A stretch of DNA of 64,000 nucleotides from Brachycybe producta (GCA_036925085.1 JAUPFP010000006.1:6897984-6961983); one strand, 5' to 3'; positions 35,801 through 46,481 are shown, counted from the first letter of the stretch. The notes: generated from the letters alone by a model not told the origin. Program-made: numbers and translations.

Positions 35801-38223
35801 TTTGTCAACTCTTGTCTGTGCTTGTGTGGACAAGTTAGTATTAAAACAGCAACATAATAGTTGCGTAGTTTATGCAGGACAGCTATAAAACAAAAGGCAA
35901 TTTGTGTGTGTTGTGTTTAAGTATTACCTCAATATTTTCAGATTATTAACCTGAATAAAATGAATTTGATATATTGTGTTTGTTTGTTTGTAGAACACGT
36001 TTATTATTTAAATGCATTTAAATTATCAGGTACGTGTACTAGGTATAAGTTGGAATCCTTAAAATGAAAAAACCAGCCTACAAAATTACCTAGAAATAAA
36101 TAAAATTCCAACCAAATCAGTAGTAAATATACCTGAACAAACACGGTAAAATAAACCATAGTAATAGTGGCAGTCAGAAACATGGCCTTATGATGCACAA
36201 CTTTATCGTTGATAGTCAGAGCGAGTGCGAAGGCAACTGCACCACGAAGTCCACCGTAAGCCATCACGAACTCCTCCACTTTGTTCAGTCTGTGAAGACG
36301 GAAGTGGTTGGCCAAAGACGTCAAAATCAACACCCCTAAAATTATAATAAAAAACCAACCATCGCGCCCTTTATACCTTCGACACAAAATCAAAGATGGT
36401 TGATGTCGAACTTACCGATGGCTCTGTAGACGGTACAGAAAAGAATGGTGAAGATGACGAACCAAGTATTCCAATCGTGATAGTCATTGACAGTAGAAAC
36501 GCCAAGAAACAAAAAGATGATCGTTTCCGAAGTGCTACTAATCATTTTCATGGCGTATTTTATGGTCGTGTGAGACTTTAGGCTGATATTCGCTTCGACG
36601 TAGTTTTTGGCGCAGATGCCGCAGAACGTGATTCTGTATTTATCACCACAAAAGAGAATAAAAAAAGTCCACGAATGAGATTAAGGTGAAAGAAACATAA
36701 AATATAAATTGGGCCTCAGGTCAACAAAACAGTTTTCTTGTCATGTGTTATAAATTAATAATCATAAAAAAAGTTTTGTTGCTTTGGACATATGAAAAAA
36801 AAATTAAATTTTCAAAGCATGTCAGAAAATAAAACTTCATGATAAAGCCGGATTTTCACAATACGAATTAACTAGGACCGAGCACACTCGTAATAGCGAG
36901 ACAGAGAGAGAAAGTGGCTCGTACGAGCTACTGGGAGCGATCGTTGACAAACGTCTTGCTACACGGATCGTTATAAAGATGGCCGATCTCGTGTTGAAGA
37001 GTATCGAAGCTGTTGTGGATATGTTGATACCACGATTTAAAACCGTTCAGAGTTCTGCCGCCCATCTTTGAATTTTAAAAATTCTTGAATCCTTGTGCTT
37101 TTTAAAGCTTGCTGAGACTTCTGGGGCCAGTTGAGCTCTCGTGAGGCATTTTTAGAGCTTTTAGAGCATTTAAATATTTTTCGACTTTTGACTATTATTT
37201 TTTTCAAATTTTAAAAGATTCTTGAATCGGAAAGGAAACATATCGATACGTACGCAAGAATTCCCGAAAGGTGAAATATCTCCGCCGTCAGATGAGAAAG
37301 ATAGGCCATAATGAAGACGAGCAAAGGTTCGATGACCCTCACGTGGTTCGTGAATCGTGTTACGAAACCGGTCAGAAAGCCCCAAATGATACCGACTCCG
37401 GTTCCTCCGATGGCAACCACAAAAAATGACGCAAAACCCAAGAGGACATCCGTATAAACGATACGATCCTCTCCCATCTCCGTATAAGCTTCAAACATGT
37501 GGTAAAGAACCTTAAATAAAAAGAAAAAAATCGGTTAGCAAACGAAGTGCACACCCGCCCGCTCGCCGTAGTGCGTTTTTTTCTCGTTCGCCTCAATAAG
37601 CACTGCTAGATTTGATTTGGGCGCCCCTGGCCCTTTTTTGGAAAAAACAAACAGATTCCATCTAGTTTTCAACTTTGCTAAAACTACAAACTTTTTAAAG
37701 CTTTTGGGTACTTCTGGGGTCAGTTGAGCCCTCCTAGCACCCCGTTCAAGCAACATCCGTACCACAGTGACAGCATCGTTGAGCAAAGACTCTCCGAAGA
37801 CGACGATGTAAAGAACTTCGTTGACATGAATCTCTTCGAAGACTGCAAGAACCGCGACCGGATCAACGGCGCAGATGAGAGCACTGAAAAGGAACGAATC
37901 GAGGACGGGTAGTTCGACTCCGTAAAGGCCTGTCAATCCAACGGCCCAAAGAGACACTCCAATGGTTAACGTATTGAACACGGTGCCGACGACTGCGAAC
38001 AATAGAATGGTTCCCAGGTTGTCGAAGAAGAGCCGATTCGGCATGAAGTAGCCGGCGTCTAAGACGATCGGTGGCAGCATAAACATAAAGAAGGTCGTTG
38101 GTGTGAGTGGTGACACCGTCATCAGCTGAGTATAAAACAGTAGGAGACCGATGACCACTCCTACCACAATCAGCAGGACACTCTCGGGAAAGATCGTGCT
38201 CAATCTGTTGGCCATGTGGAAAA
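29423..38223 (-). CDS. NHE (SLC9A family): Sodium/hydrogen exchanger (SLC9A/NHE2-NHE3-like), 11 exons, N-terminal exon missing
   Basis: Electroneutral exchanger of extracellular Na+ for cytosolic H+, expected in the plasma membrane. Exons (high to low): 38223-37763, 37510-37254, 36633-36416, 36335-36133, 35114-35025, 34955-34885, 34816-34604, 33132-32985, 32880-32664, 31080-30943, 29835-29423. All introns are GT-AG and every split codon joins in phase, giving 808 residues plus TGA. Family marks seen: [17 protein letters not shown] (TM4, inhibitor-binding region), [13 protein letters not shown] (the ND pair of the ion site), [25 protein letters not shown], a basic [16 protein letters not shown] helix that binds calcineurin-homologous protein in relatives, and [11 protein letters not shown]. 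The tail carries [16 protein letters not shown], seven glutamines and a terminal TTQL. The first exon here begins two bases into a codon just before FHMANRLS, so roughly the first 80-100 residues lie in an upstream exon I could not find. Family is certain; paralogue assignment is inference. Confidence 0.95.
29923..30066. mobile_element. GTATTCAAAAACG MITE, copy 3, in the last NHE intron
   Basis: Starts GGGCGCATTCTAAAACG and ends AAACGTTTTTGAATACAGG; lies about 90 bp upstream (on the NHE strand) of the acceptor of exon K. Confidence 0.7.
30100..30200. repeat. Abundant palindrome family (P), half copy
   Basis: ttgaagggtacagaaattaa and gacaatatttttcaaaat then aaactttttatgg; only the left half is present, inside an NHE intron. 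Confidence 0.5.
30943..31080 (-). CDS. NHE exon J
   Basis: 138 bp. Acceptor ttttaag, donor ACAG|gtacgg. Encodes [12 protein letters not shown], an Asn-rich patch and [13 protein letters not shown], which resembles the acidic ITFTA block of NHE3-type tails. Flanking introns are 1.58 and 1.11 kb. Confidence 0.88.
31800..31985. repeat. Dispersed repeat shared with 55112-55320
   Basis: Blocks aaataagtcaa, agaaaccactttaagtcttg, attggcaattgcaattaat and cgcagtgaaccttgc occur in the same order in both places. Confidence 0.6.
32045..32200. repeat. Abundant palindrome family (P), right half, in an NHE intron
   Basis: aacatgaaaatatccttaag, gagctacccttctagtttct, and the family tail aaaatcagctgttaataaac. 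Confidence 0.7.
32664..32880 (-). CDS. NHE exon I
   Basis: 217 bp. Acceptor tatctcag, donor CGTTC|gtaagt. Encodes [15 protein letters not shown] and a long basic, Arg/Lys-rich cytoplasmic segment. An open reading frame continues past the donor to a stop, but the strong gtaagt and the phase match with exon J support splicing here. Confidence 0.9.
32985..33132 (-). CDS. NHE exon H
   Basis: 148 bp. Acceptor tgcactag, donor CGAAGG|gtacga. Encodes [20 protein letters not shown] and [14 protein letters not shown], a strongly conserved cytoplasmic block in NHE2/NHE3-type proteins. Confidence 0.95.
34071..34210. repeat. Near-perfect palindrome with ~62-bp arms in an NHE intron
   Basis: Left arm aatcaccgcgaccagg to gatggccatgttt; right arm aaacatggccatctat to cctggtcgcggtgatt; spacer gcaatctgtgac. 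Only a handful of mismatches. Confidence 0.85.
34352..34470. mobile_element. GTATTCAAAAACG MITE, copy 4, in an NHE intron
   Basis: actattctaaaaagttgctc at the left, taagcaacattttaaagg at the right, with the ccatagactcgatgtgg core also found in copy 3. Confidence 0.65.
34604..34816 (-). CDS. NHE exon G (CHP-binding helix)
   Basis: 213 bp. Acceptor cttcgaag, donor GAAGG|gtatgc. Encodes [15 protein letters not shown] followed by a polar segment with [19 protein letters not shown]. The basic/aromatic first part matches the site for calcineurin-homologous protein in relatives. Confidence 0.92.
34885..34955 (-). CDS. NHE exon F
   Basis: 71 bp. Acceptor gaatccag, donor GACAA|gttaga. Encodes [20 protein letters not shown] and LRD, the conserved segment preceding the CHP-binding helix. 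Confidence 0.92.
35025..35114 (-). CDS. NHE exon E
   Basis: 90 bp, phase 0 at both ends. Acceptor attaaaag, donor GAAAGG|gtaaaa. Encodes [15 protein letters not shown] through NERIHER, the last membrane helix boundary and start of the cytoplasmic region. Confidence 0.92.
35217..35332. repeat. Palindrome with AATTATGCTTTTTG arms in an NHE intron
   Basis: Left aattatgctttttgcaatcg / agaggctagag; right ctaaacagcctctttgatt / acaaaaagcataatt. Confidence 0.75.
35997..36053. mobile_element. Fragment of TACCTNGTACACAC MITE in an NHE intron
   Basis: cgtttattatttaaatgcat and ttatcaggtacgtgtactag are the reverse complement of the terminal part of the 6.2-kb copies. Confidence 0.6.
36133..36335 (-). 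CDS. NHE exon D ([11 protein letters not shown] helix)
   Basis: 203 bp. Acceptor attttag, donor TTCAG|gtatat. Encodes [36 protein letters not shown] and [13 protein letters not shown], the last transmembrane helices. The Gly-Gly and Arg of the GGLRG motif are intact. Confidence 0.95.
36416..36633 (-). CDS. NHE exon C
   Basis: 218 bp. Acceptor aatacag, donor ATCG|gtaagt. Encodes [45 protein letters not shown] and VYRAI, the usual order of conserved blocks after the HLSGILA helix. Confidence 0.95.
36844..37075. mobile_element. Truncated element with TAAAGCC-type terminus
   Basis: Begins TAAAGCCGGATTTTCACA at about 36844, matching the terminal style of other elements here (23246, 9851, 57233). 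No matching right end is visible before 37200, so it is truncated or one-ended. It hosts the HEIGH ORF. Confidence 0.4.
36928..37065 (-). CDS. Unrecognised 45-codon ORF with HEIGH motif inside an NHE intron
   Basis: ATG at 37065, TAG at 36928; lies in the intron between NHE exons B and C, same strand. Starts [15 protein letters not shown] and contains [11 protein letters not shown]. HExxH is the zinc-binding signature of many metalloproteases, but 45 residues without the rest of a domain proves nothing. It cannot be an NHE cassette exon from its ATG because that phase hits a stop at once. The sequence is GC-richer than its surroundings and lies next to a terminus TAAAGCCGGATTTTCACA at 36844, so it may be a transposon coding remnant. 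Function unknown. Confidence 0.3.
   Translation of the reverse strand: MGGRTLNGFKSWYQHIHNSFDTLQHEIGHLYNDPCSKTFVNDRSQ
37254..37510 (-). CDS. NHE exon B
   Basis: 257 bp. Acceptor tatttaag, donor CTTGC|gtacgt. Encodes [13 protein letters not shown] through [12 protein letters not shown], with hydrophobic stretches [18 protein letters not shown] and [12 protein letters not shown]. Ends two bases into an alanine codon. Confidence 0.95.
37763..38223 (-). CDS. NHE exon A (TM helices ~2-5)
   Basis: 461 bp. Acceptor ttactag at the high-coordinate end, donor GTG|gtacgg at the low end. Begins with the last two bases of a split codon, then [14 protein letters not shown]. Residues 1-153 of the partial protein; includes [31 protein letters not shown] and ends inside NDAVTVV. 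Confidence 0.95.
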
Positions 38224-38279
38224 CTAGTAACAAAAAAGAAGAATATCAAGAAGATCAATTAGTTAATTTGTACAATCTA

Positions 38280-38415
38280 GGTTTTTTACAAAAGCTTATT
38301 TTGAAAGATATCCTCATGAAATTAACCTTAAGTTATTGAGTTACCCTTCTAGTTTCTAAAACAGATTCAAAATTCTCTTAATTTTGCTCCTGAAAGACAG
38401 AATAACCCAGAGTTC
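38280..38415. repeat. Abundant palindrome family (P), right half
   Basis: agcttattttgaaagatatc, taagttattgagttaccctt, ctagtttctaaaacag and gaaagacagaataacccaga, just upstream of NHE exon A. Confidence 0.75.
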
Positions 38416-38499
38416 GCCAGTTGTTCACACTTTAAAATAAACAATTTCGATTACAAGTTATGTTTGCAATCAGTTCATTTTGAAACTCTGGTTATTCTA

Positions 38500-38760
38500 C
38501 TTTTCAGGAGCAACACAAACAATAAACTGAATGTGTGTTAGAAACTAGAATGGTAGTTCTAGTCACTTAATAGTAATTTCATGTTAATATCTTTCAAAAT
38601 AAAATTATTTAAGGCAGAAATTTTAAAAATATCGTTTGCTTAAAGTTGGTTCAATTTCAAACTCACATAAAAAAGCTTATTTTGAAAGATATCAGGTCAT
38701 TGGTGATCCTCAGGTGATTGGCGACCCCTTCTAGTTTCTAAAACACATTTAGGTTTTTCA
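38500..38760. repeat. Abundant palindrome family (P), full copy
   Basis: Left ttagaaactagaatggtag, right ccccttctagtttctaaaac; centre aagttggttcaatttcaaac. A SINE abuts its right end. Confidence 0.75.
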
Positions 38761-38763
38761 TAA

Positions 38764-39005
38764 TTTGTTTGCTTGTTTGTTTGTCCACTGCCACACCACA
38801 CTGCACGGGGATTGAACCCATGACCAACATAACCATGGGTTGAGATGCTAACCATTACACCAACAAGACAAGAACAGATTAGACTTCGTTTGTTTTTTAC
38901 TCCCTTAAACTGGGGATTAGGGGTTTTAATTAAACCGATGACCAACACTTACCATGGCCTCAGTTGCCTGAGACACTAACCACTACACCAACAACACAAG
39001 TCCCG
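38764..39005 (-). mobile_element. tRNA-derived SINE with two tRNA-like heads
   Basis: On the minus strand a first head has A box TGGTGTAGTGGTTAGTGTC (38990-38972) and a weak B box TCGGTTTAATT (38938-38928). A second has A box TGGTGTAATGGTTAGCATC (38862-38844) and B box GGTTCAATCC (38818-38809). It ends in a caaa-type tail (38784-38767). Neither head folds as an intact tRNA by eye. Confidence 0.75.
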
Positions 39006-40139
39006 ATTACATTTTGTTTTATATAAAAGCGAGTATCACAAAAAAAACATTGTTTCTTATTTGTTGCACCTGAAATGTAGAATATTCAGAGTTCTATTGA
39101 CGTTTTCATCTGCTTTATTTTGAAGATTATAATTCAATTAACTATCAATCAATACAAATTTAATAACATCGTGAACAACTGAAGTATTTTTTTTAATTTT
39201 AAAATTTGAAATAATAATTAAATAATACAAACTAAAGTATTTACTTTTATTTCCAATTTATTTTTAACTAAATGAAAAATTTATATTTCTCCAATTTCGT
39301 TCAATTAATTATTTCTCAGTACTGAACTTGAGGGAAATATTTAATTTTTGGGGCACACTGGACTCAAACCTGAGTTTCCGAGTCCCGGTCCTTTTTCCAT
39401 AGAAAATACGAAAATTAAAAACTTTTTTTCTGCAAAAAATTGACTTCCCCCTACATTGAAACTTTCCAGAAACATTTCATTAATTTGTAACTTTAATGAG
39501 AAAAAAAAAACATTTTGTAACCAAGATTAACTTAAATTTCCTTTGAAATCTTTATATAATTTATACTAATTTATGTTTATGGCATTCGACCTCCATAACT
39601 TTATTAAAGCTTTGAAAGCTAATTTATGAAATGAAATTCAAATGAAATTCAATTGCAAATCTAATAAAAATAGCTTTAAATTAAATTATGTTTGTGAGCG
39701 AGGATTAAGTATGACTTAGTTTCTTTTTTTATCACCCAACAACAACAACACCACCACAAGAATGAAAGATCCATTATTATATTATTATTTAGACAGCACC
39801 TGAATGAAGTTTAAACCAACTTCAAACTAATTATATAATATAATTAAAAATATAATAATTATCATGTAGTTATATGTTTTACACTCAGGAAAGATATTTC
39901 TTGTTGGCTATTCGGCTATTCGGCTTCCGCCCCCCCCCCAAAAAAAAAGGGTCCCACTCCTTAAGGTGTTTCCTATGGCTCAAATTCAAGATGAAAACTT
40001 AGCACTTAAAACTTCAAATTGAACTCTCTGAGCAAGGTTCCATCCAACAAAGAAAAAAAAGTTGTCCACAAAAATTTTCAATAATGCACCACAATTTCTA
40101 CCGTTATATGTTGTTCAGAGGATTCAAGTTAAAGTGGTT
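39006..40139. other. Sequence upstream of NHE exon A, no exon found
   Basis: AT-rich; a caacaacaacaccacc patch at 39740-39758 and a C-run at 39931-39939. I searched for an exon encoding the NHE N-terminus and found none. Confidence 0.5.
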
Positions 40140-40450
40140 TTAAAGTGTAAAACTCCTTTTTCAATTCTGATTATTCGAACTTTCAGGCGCAAAATGAAGT
40201 ATTTTAGAAACTGGAATGGTAGCTCAATCACATAATAAGCTTTTTATTAGAGTTTGAAAATGATCCAACTTTTTAATCAGACAACATGTTTTAATTTTTG
40301 TCTTATTAAAAAGCTTATTTTGAAAGATATCAACATGAAAATGCATTGAAGTGATTGAACTACCCCTTCTAGTTTCTAAAATACTTTCTAAGTTTCTCTT
40401 AATTTCACTCCAAAAACAAAAATTCGAAAATCAGCTAGCTGTTCATAAAC
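40140..40450. repeat. Abundant palindrome family (P), full copy
   Basis: tttagaaactggaatggtag on the left, ccccttctagtttctaaaat on the right, tail gaaaatcagctagctgttca. Confidence 0.75.
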
Positions 40451-40567
40451 GATTTTCGTGACATTTTCTTTGAAAATAAACTTTTTATGACAATTTTATA
40501 ATTTCGATTTGCATTTTTAACATTTCAGCTAGTAAAAAAACAACTAACTATTCTTATAAATAGGGCA

Positions 40568-40847
40568 CAGATTTTTATGCAAAATAGCCAACAAATGTTT
40601 CTCAATCTGTGGCCCAAGAGCCAAGTGTGAAACAATCTCCGTTTAGAGATCAACCAAAGATCATGATTTTTTTAAAAATCAGAAACACTAGTTAGAGGCT
40701 AGAACTCATAGTTGATAACTGATAGTAACCAGACATCTAGCTTCTAAACAGCCTTTTTGATTAGAAAACCCAAAAATTGTAGTTGCTTCTAATGATAATG
40801 GGGCACAGATTGAGAAACATTTGCTTGTTAATTGCATAAAAATCCGG
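40568..40847. mobile_element. CGGATTTTTATGCA element, copy 2
   Basis: Starts cagatttttatgcaaaatag and ends ttgcataaaaatccgg; aaatgtttctcaatctgtgg and its inverse lie inside each end. Confidence 0.75.
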
Positions 40848-41754
40848 ACCATACTTATAAAATACGCTAAAAAGTTCAATTTTCAAAAATAAAACAATCA
40901 TTATTAATTAATTAAGTTCAAGCGCAAAATCTTGAATTGGGACCTTTTAATAATAAAACCCAGACACTGATATTTCACTGAAATATTAATCAGTTATTAT
41001 GGGGGTGGGCCAAAAATTTAATTTTTTATTTAAAATGTAAACAACAAAAGAGAAATAACAAAATTTAAATATGTTCGTGTTGGTTCATCTGAATCATGTG
41101 TCAAGACTAGAAAATCACTCGAATATCATTCATGATTATTATTACATATATTTTATATATGAAATAATATATTCACTACAGACACAAGTTACTTAAGTCA
41201 ATAAAATTTAAGTGATGAGTAAGTATTATTAATGATCTCACATCAAAAAATCATCCTCATCATTTCTGTTTTTAATATATTAAAAACCATAATATAACAA
41301 GTGTCTCAATGACACCCCCCTCCCCTCCCCTCGACCTTTTTTTTTATTATAAAATTATTCCACTTGTTAATCCACCCAACACCCGCGCGCCGCTTATTAA
41401 AATCAAACCATAAGAATTTAATCTCATCAGAATTAGGTTTTTATTTCATACGTTTTGGCAATTCATGATTATTTTTAAAATATTATAACATGAATAATGA
41501 ATAAATGAACGGAATTAAAAAAAAAAAGGATTGAGAATCATAAAAAAAGCTTATAAGTTTTAAACTTTTCAAATAAAATGTAGCTTAATTCTGCTGCTTA
41601 AAGGGTGGTGTAACACGGTGCTACTTTTTTGTTCGCTTTTGGACACCACGTTTCTTAATTTTTCGTCAGCGAAATTCGCTGATAAAAACGTCTAAAGACG
41701 CGGCGACCCGCTTTTATTCGGTAGCGTTTAAAATTTGGAATTCGCGGCGTCTAA

Positions 41755-41950
41755 TGGCAGACTGGCAATTAGAAATCGGGACAAACAGAAGTTGGCTCCG
41801 CCCTTTTTATGACGACCGGCAACATCTAATTGGTTTGTTGTGTGGTTCGACGTTGAAAAGGACCGAGCATGTGACGTCAGACTACATAACCAACCAATTA
41901 GAAGTTGCGTTCGTCATAAAAAGGGCGGAGACAACTTCTGTTCGTCCTGT
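41755..41950. mobile_element. ACAGGC MITE with decayed ends
   Basis: Interior is typical (GTTGGCTCCGCCC, TGACGTCA, AACCAACCAATTAGAAG) but the left end reads GACTGGCAATTAG and the right end is eroded after TTCGTCC; no duplication recognisable. Confidence 0.75.
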
Positions 41951-42700
41951 TCGCTCTCATTAAGTTTTTTTCTTGCAATTTTGTTCATGTATTTAACTTA
42001 TTATGTCATTTAGCGTTTTGTCACTTTCTTCCATCTGAAACAATCCTGCGGGGTTCCAGAGTGCAGTGATAACGAATTGCTCTCTAGATATCCTCCTCCC
42101 CCAAGTGCTTTTCTTAATTTCCTACTTGGTTCGCATAAAATCAATATTTGAAATATGCATTTTCAAATTCTCTATATGAGAGAATATAAAATACTTATAT
42201 CAATACTTACATATAGAATATAATTATTGGTTATGAAATAAAATGAGTAAAATTTTAAAAAAAGAAGACAAACACTTGAATGTCAGGGACAGGAAATCTC
42301 GAAAATATTTGTATTGTATTAAAAAAAAAAAATAATACAAAACTGAAGGAAATAAATGAGTTTTTTTAGGCAATCTGAATGTGTAACCATGCAACGAACC
42401 GCACCTTTCGAGTGTTTCAAAAACCTCCTCCTCCTTTTCAGTTTGAAAAAAACCCCCCTCTGTTTCATTTTTTTGACACACAAAACAACGACACCCATCC
42501 TATTTTTCATTCAACTTACTACATAATAATTAATAACATGTATTAAATTATAATGACAATTCATAATTCTCATTTATGAATGCATTTGTACTAACAGACA
42601 TTTGCGTATGCAGTTTCCGTAAGCTGACCCTTTACTGGTCCAAAATAGAAAGGAAAAAAAAATAAATGCAAACGACTCATAGTAGAGACATACATAAAAC

Positions 42701-42860
42701 CCATGGGCCGGTGGACTTTTTCAAAAGCCCAGCCCAGCCCATGGGTTGGGCTGGCAGGCTTGGCAAGGCCCGTTGGCCTGGCAGGCTTTGTGGGCCTGGC
42801 GGGCTTCGTGGGCTGGGCCGGGTATAAAGTCTCATGGGCTGGGCTGGGCTGGGCTGGGCT
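42701..42860. repeat. TGGGC-type GC-rich minisatellite
   Basis: Loose repeats of tgggc / gcccagccc / ggcctggcaggc, about 160 bp in otherwise AT-rich DNA, ending in four gggct units. Frames across it give only Pro/Gly/Ala-Gln or Leu-Ala-Gly strings. Confidence 0.85.
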
Positions 42861-42934
42861 TCAATTTTTTGCACAATGTAGGTCTCTAACTCATAGAACT
42901 CTTGGTTATTCTTTCATTCACGAACAAAATTAAA

Positions 42935-43215
42935 AAAAAACTAGAAGGGTAGCTCAATCACTTAACGATGTTTTCATGTTGATATATGTTTTAAAATAAA
43001 CTTCTTATGTGAGTTTAGAAGTTGACCTCTCAATGAATAGCAACTCAGTTTACTTTTTTAAGTTTTTAAAGTAAAATGTTTATTTTGAAATATATCAACA
43101 TGATCCTATTAAGTGATTTAGTTACTGTTCTACGTTAAAAAAACATTCTCCTTATTATATTGTTATTCTTCTGAAAAGCAAAATAACCAAGACTTCGAAA
43201 ATCGGCTGTTCATAA
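42935..43215. repeat. Abundant palindrome family (P), full copy
   Basis: aaactagaagggtagctcaa on the left; taagtgatttagttactgtt on the right; family tail gaaaatcggctgttcataaa. Confidence 0.75.
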
Positions 43216-46200
43216 ATTTTAGAAATTTGAGCGATAAATAGTACATGTAAATGGGGAAAATGAGAATTTTCAGCAAGAAATATTTCAAATTGCACTAACA
43301 TTGCAATTTTTTTTTGGGGGGGGGAGGGGGGTTGCAAGTTGAACTTTCTTGCAAAAATGTCAGATTTAGGCCAAATTTTCTAACTTCCATAAAATGTTAC
43401 TAGTATTAATTAAAACAAATAAATACGAAATTCTATTAAAATAGCGAAAAACAATTATTCCGATCACAGTTTTTCACTTCATTTTTAATTTAAAACTTCA
43501 TTTAGCAAATTGCAAAACACAACATGAAAATTTCTTCAAGTCCATTCTTTAAAATGCAATTCTAGTTTTTAACAAAAATTTGAATTTCATCTTAAAACTA
43601 ATTTCTCAAATGGTTGCATAATCAACTATCTAAAATGCTGTTTTTATGTTTCCATTTTGCAGCATAAAACGTCAAAAAATAACAAACAAACAAAAACGCC
43701 CAACTATTGACATCATTAAAATCGAACTGAATATTAAAAATCGTAATTAATAAATTTATTCCCACCCACTCCTCCCCTCCAACTAAACACCACCACCATT
43801 TTTTTTCCTAATTACACAAAAGAATAATTTTAAATTAAATAAACAGTTTAATTCTACTGACACTGGTAGCAATCTCTTTTACGAGACAATATATACAAAC
43901 ATACCGTATTTGGAGTTCGAGGTCATCAGGCCTAGGGTTCACGCCGTCAAGTAATACAAAAGGAATTCAAGCTCACTCCCTGCTACGCATGCGCAGAAGC
44001 AAGGTGGCATGATTTTAACCATTGTGGTTAAAACCATGGTTAAAACCACCTTGTTTTTTTAAATAAACCTTTGGTTTTAACCAAAGACAACTAATTTTAT
44101 TTTTTATTGTTATGTTTTTTATGTGTTTAAATTGTACTGAATCTATTGGTTTTTAATATGCAAACAAAAATTAAGACTTCATTCCCACAATACGCTTCAC
44201 TACATAGGTCAGAGGCATGTCGGGGAAAATAATTTGGCCTTGGCATTTATTCTGGCTTGGCAATATTTTTGAAAAAAAAAACCGGCCCAATTGAATACAG
44301 GCCTTTCTGGCATTTGCCCGAGCTGCCCACCATTTGACCAGCCTGCCTCTGACATACATTAGGTCATACTGTGACTAATAACGGTCGTCGGAATTGCGCA
44401 TTGTAACTGAAGGTATAGGCCTACTGTCTACGTTAATCACTGCTGCCCACACACACATTATTCAACCGATTTCGGTTAACAGAATTATTAGTTTAATTAG
44501 TTTAATATTTATATATTAGTATTTGATCTTTGAATAAAAAATGAAAATATGTAAAATGCAAAAATATACACTTCCTAGTGTGGCAGTTGTCTTATAGTCA
44601 GTATAGTAATTTTTTTTTATAAAAACCACATTTTATGGTTTAAACCAAAAAACCAAGAAAACCGGGTTAATATGGTTTTATTTTTCTTCACACTAAAAAA
44701 ACCCAGACACCCTACGTAGAAAGCACTACCTGAAGTTTATTCCAGTGCTAACTTCAATTAATGTATATAAATTATGCACATGCGCAATAGAAAGCGACTC
44801 CCTGCAGCGCATGCGTAGAAGGCAACTACCTGAAGTTTATTCCAGTGTTAACTTAAGTTAATGTATATAAAACTGATATACATCAACTTAAATTAGCACT
44901 TATCCCGGGCAACGTTCGCACAGATTTGTATTATCTGAATTTTTGGCCATTTAATAAAGACGCCTGCCCCCCCCCCCCCCTTTGTATCAAACATAATTAC
45001 AATTATTATTACTTATGAAAGAAAAACCTTTGTGCTCTTCAGCAATTTCATACACAATGTTCCCATAATGAAGAACCAACAACAACATTCTTCTCATCTT
45101 TGTTGCTTTTGTTTTGTCTACAAATTATAACAATTATTGTAACATCACATTACATTTACATCAGTCACAAGTTTTCCAATAATAACACAGGGGAACAAAC
45201 TTTTACAAGTTCAATAATTCAAAGCAATATTATTTGAAATATGAAGATTAATGAAAAAAAAAATACAATTACATTCTTCAGATGATATCTTTCAAAATAA
45301 ACATTTTAAGACAACTTGAAAAACGACAATTTTTGGTTTTTTAAATGTTGTTAATAATAAAAAATGCACTTTAAGTAGTCTTTTTCAAAGTCGTTTTCAA
45401 GTCTTTTGTTATTGCCCCTTTTTATCAGACAAAATGACACAAGGCTAAATTTTTAGCCAACCCATCTGACGTCACAAGCTTCATCTTACGGTGAAGCAAT
45501 TATATACTCAAATCTCTCAAGTCTAAGCACCCCACAAAAAAAAACCCCATCAAATTCTAAAATTCAAGCCTTGATTATTCCAATAAAATATTTTTTAAAA
45601 AAAAATGCATTTTCAATGTCAATTTTGATTATATATGTGTCAAATTCAACTGGTATGTATTCATGCACCTGGAATTGTTACTGTGCCTATCCATCATGTC
45701 CAGAAGCTCAAAATCCACCGAGAAAAAAAAACATGAAAATCATCCCAAATTTAGATTCGTTGAAACCCATAACACGTACCAACAACAAAAAAATGGGTAC
45801 AAAAATAAATATAATTATAATACATTCTTATCTCTATGTGATTAAACAAGTCATTTGAAAGTGGTCAATGTCGTGTTATTCAATCAAGAAACCGTCCCAG
45901 AGTTAGTATGTGAGAACCTGGATTCAAACAAAAAAAAAAGTCTGGAGGTTTCTTTCTTGCCAAGGTCGAGGACATAGTTTTAGGCTTATATTCAACAATT
46001 CAGCTTCGTGCTGACTTCAACTTCAACTCTCGAAACAGGTGTTCAAACATCGAAAACATCACCATTTTTTTATTAAAATATTATTGAATAGGATTTTTTT
46101 CTTCTTGTTTTGGAACCTTTCAGAAGTTCAACTTGAAGCTCAACTACCAAGTTTCCTTCTTGGATTTAGACCTTAGTTATTTTTTGTTGTTGTTATTGTG

Positions 46201-46481
46201 GCTACCTGAGAATATTTTCTAATTAAGTGTCTCAAATTCTCTACAAGAATTCAACTAGAAAACTTGAAATTCTATTGTTGAGTAGAAAATATATCAATTA
46301 CATTCATATGACTCACATTTCACAATTTTTTTTCTTCGTTTCTCAACTGAAAAATTATGAAATTTTTGTTTTTCAAGAAATTTACAAACCCGAATTACCT
46401 TTTTCCAGTTAGTAAATTAAAAGAGAAGAAACAACCTATTTGGTGGTGTGACTTGTTTCAAAACAATTTCAATTTTCACAA
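43216..46481. other. No supported gene
   Basis: AT-rich. Contains aaccatggttaaaaccacc palindromes near 44028-44050, repeated gcgcatgcg phrases at 43985 and 44810 with ctacctgaagtttattccag twice (44730, 44825), and a diverged (P) arm near 45285. Confidence 0.5.
44205..44356. mobile_element. Short element with TAGGTCAGAGGCA ends
   Basis: TAGGTCAGAGGCA and TGCCTCTGACATA pair at 12 of 13 positions; interior is GC-richer with aggcctttctggcatttgcc. Confidence 0.5.

Noticed and set aside
38764-39005. tRNA genes
   Set aside because: A and B boxes are present, but acceptor and anticodon stems do not pair; a SINE explains them better.
43905-43960. Minus-strand gtatgt donor after an open stretch (DDLELQI)
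   Set aside because: Ends in the wrong phase for NHE exon A and the upstream part repeats at 44.8 kb; no acceptor support.
45571-45858. 95-codon plus-strand ORF
   Set aside because: Lys/Ile/Asn-rich product of AT-rich sequence with A-runs; nothing supports coding.
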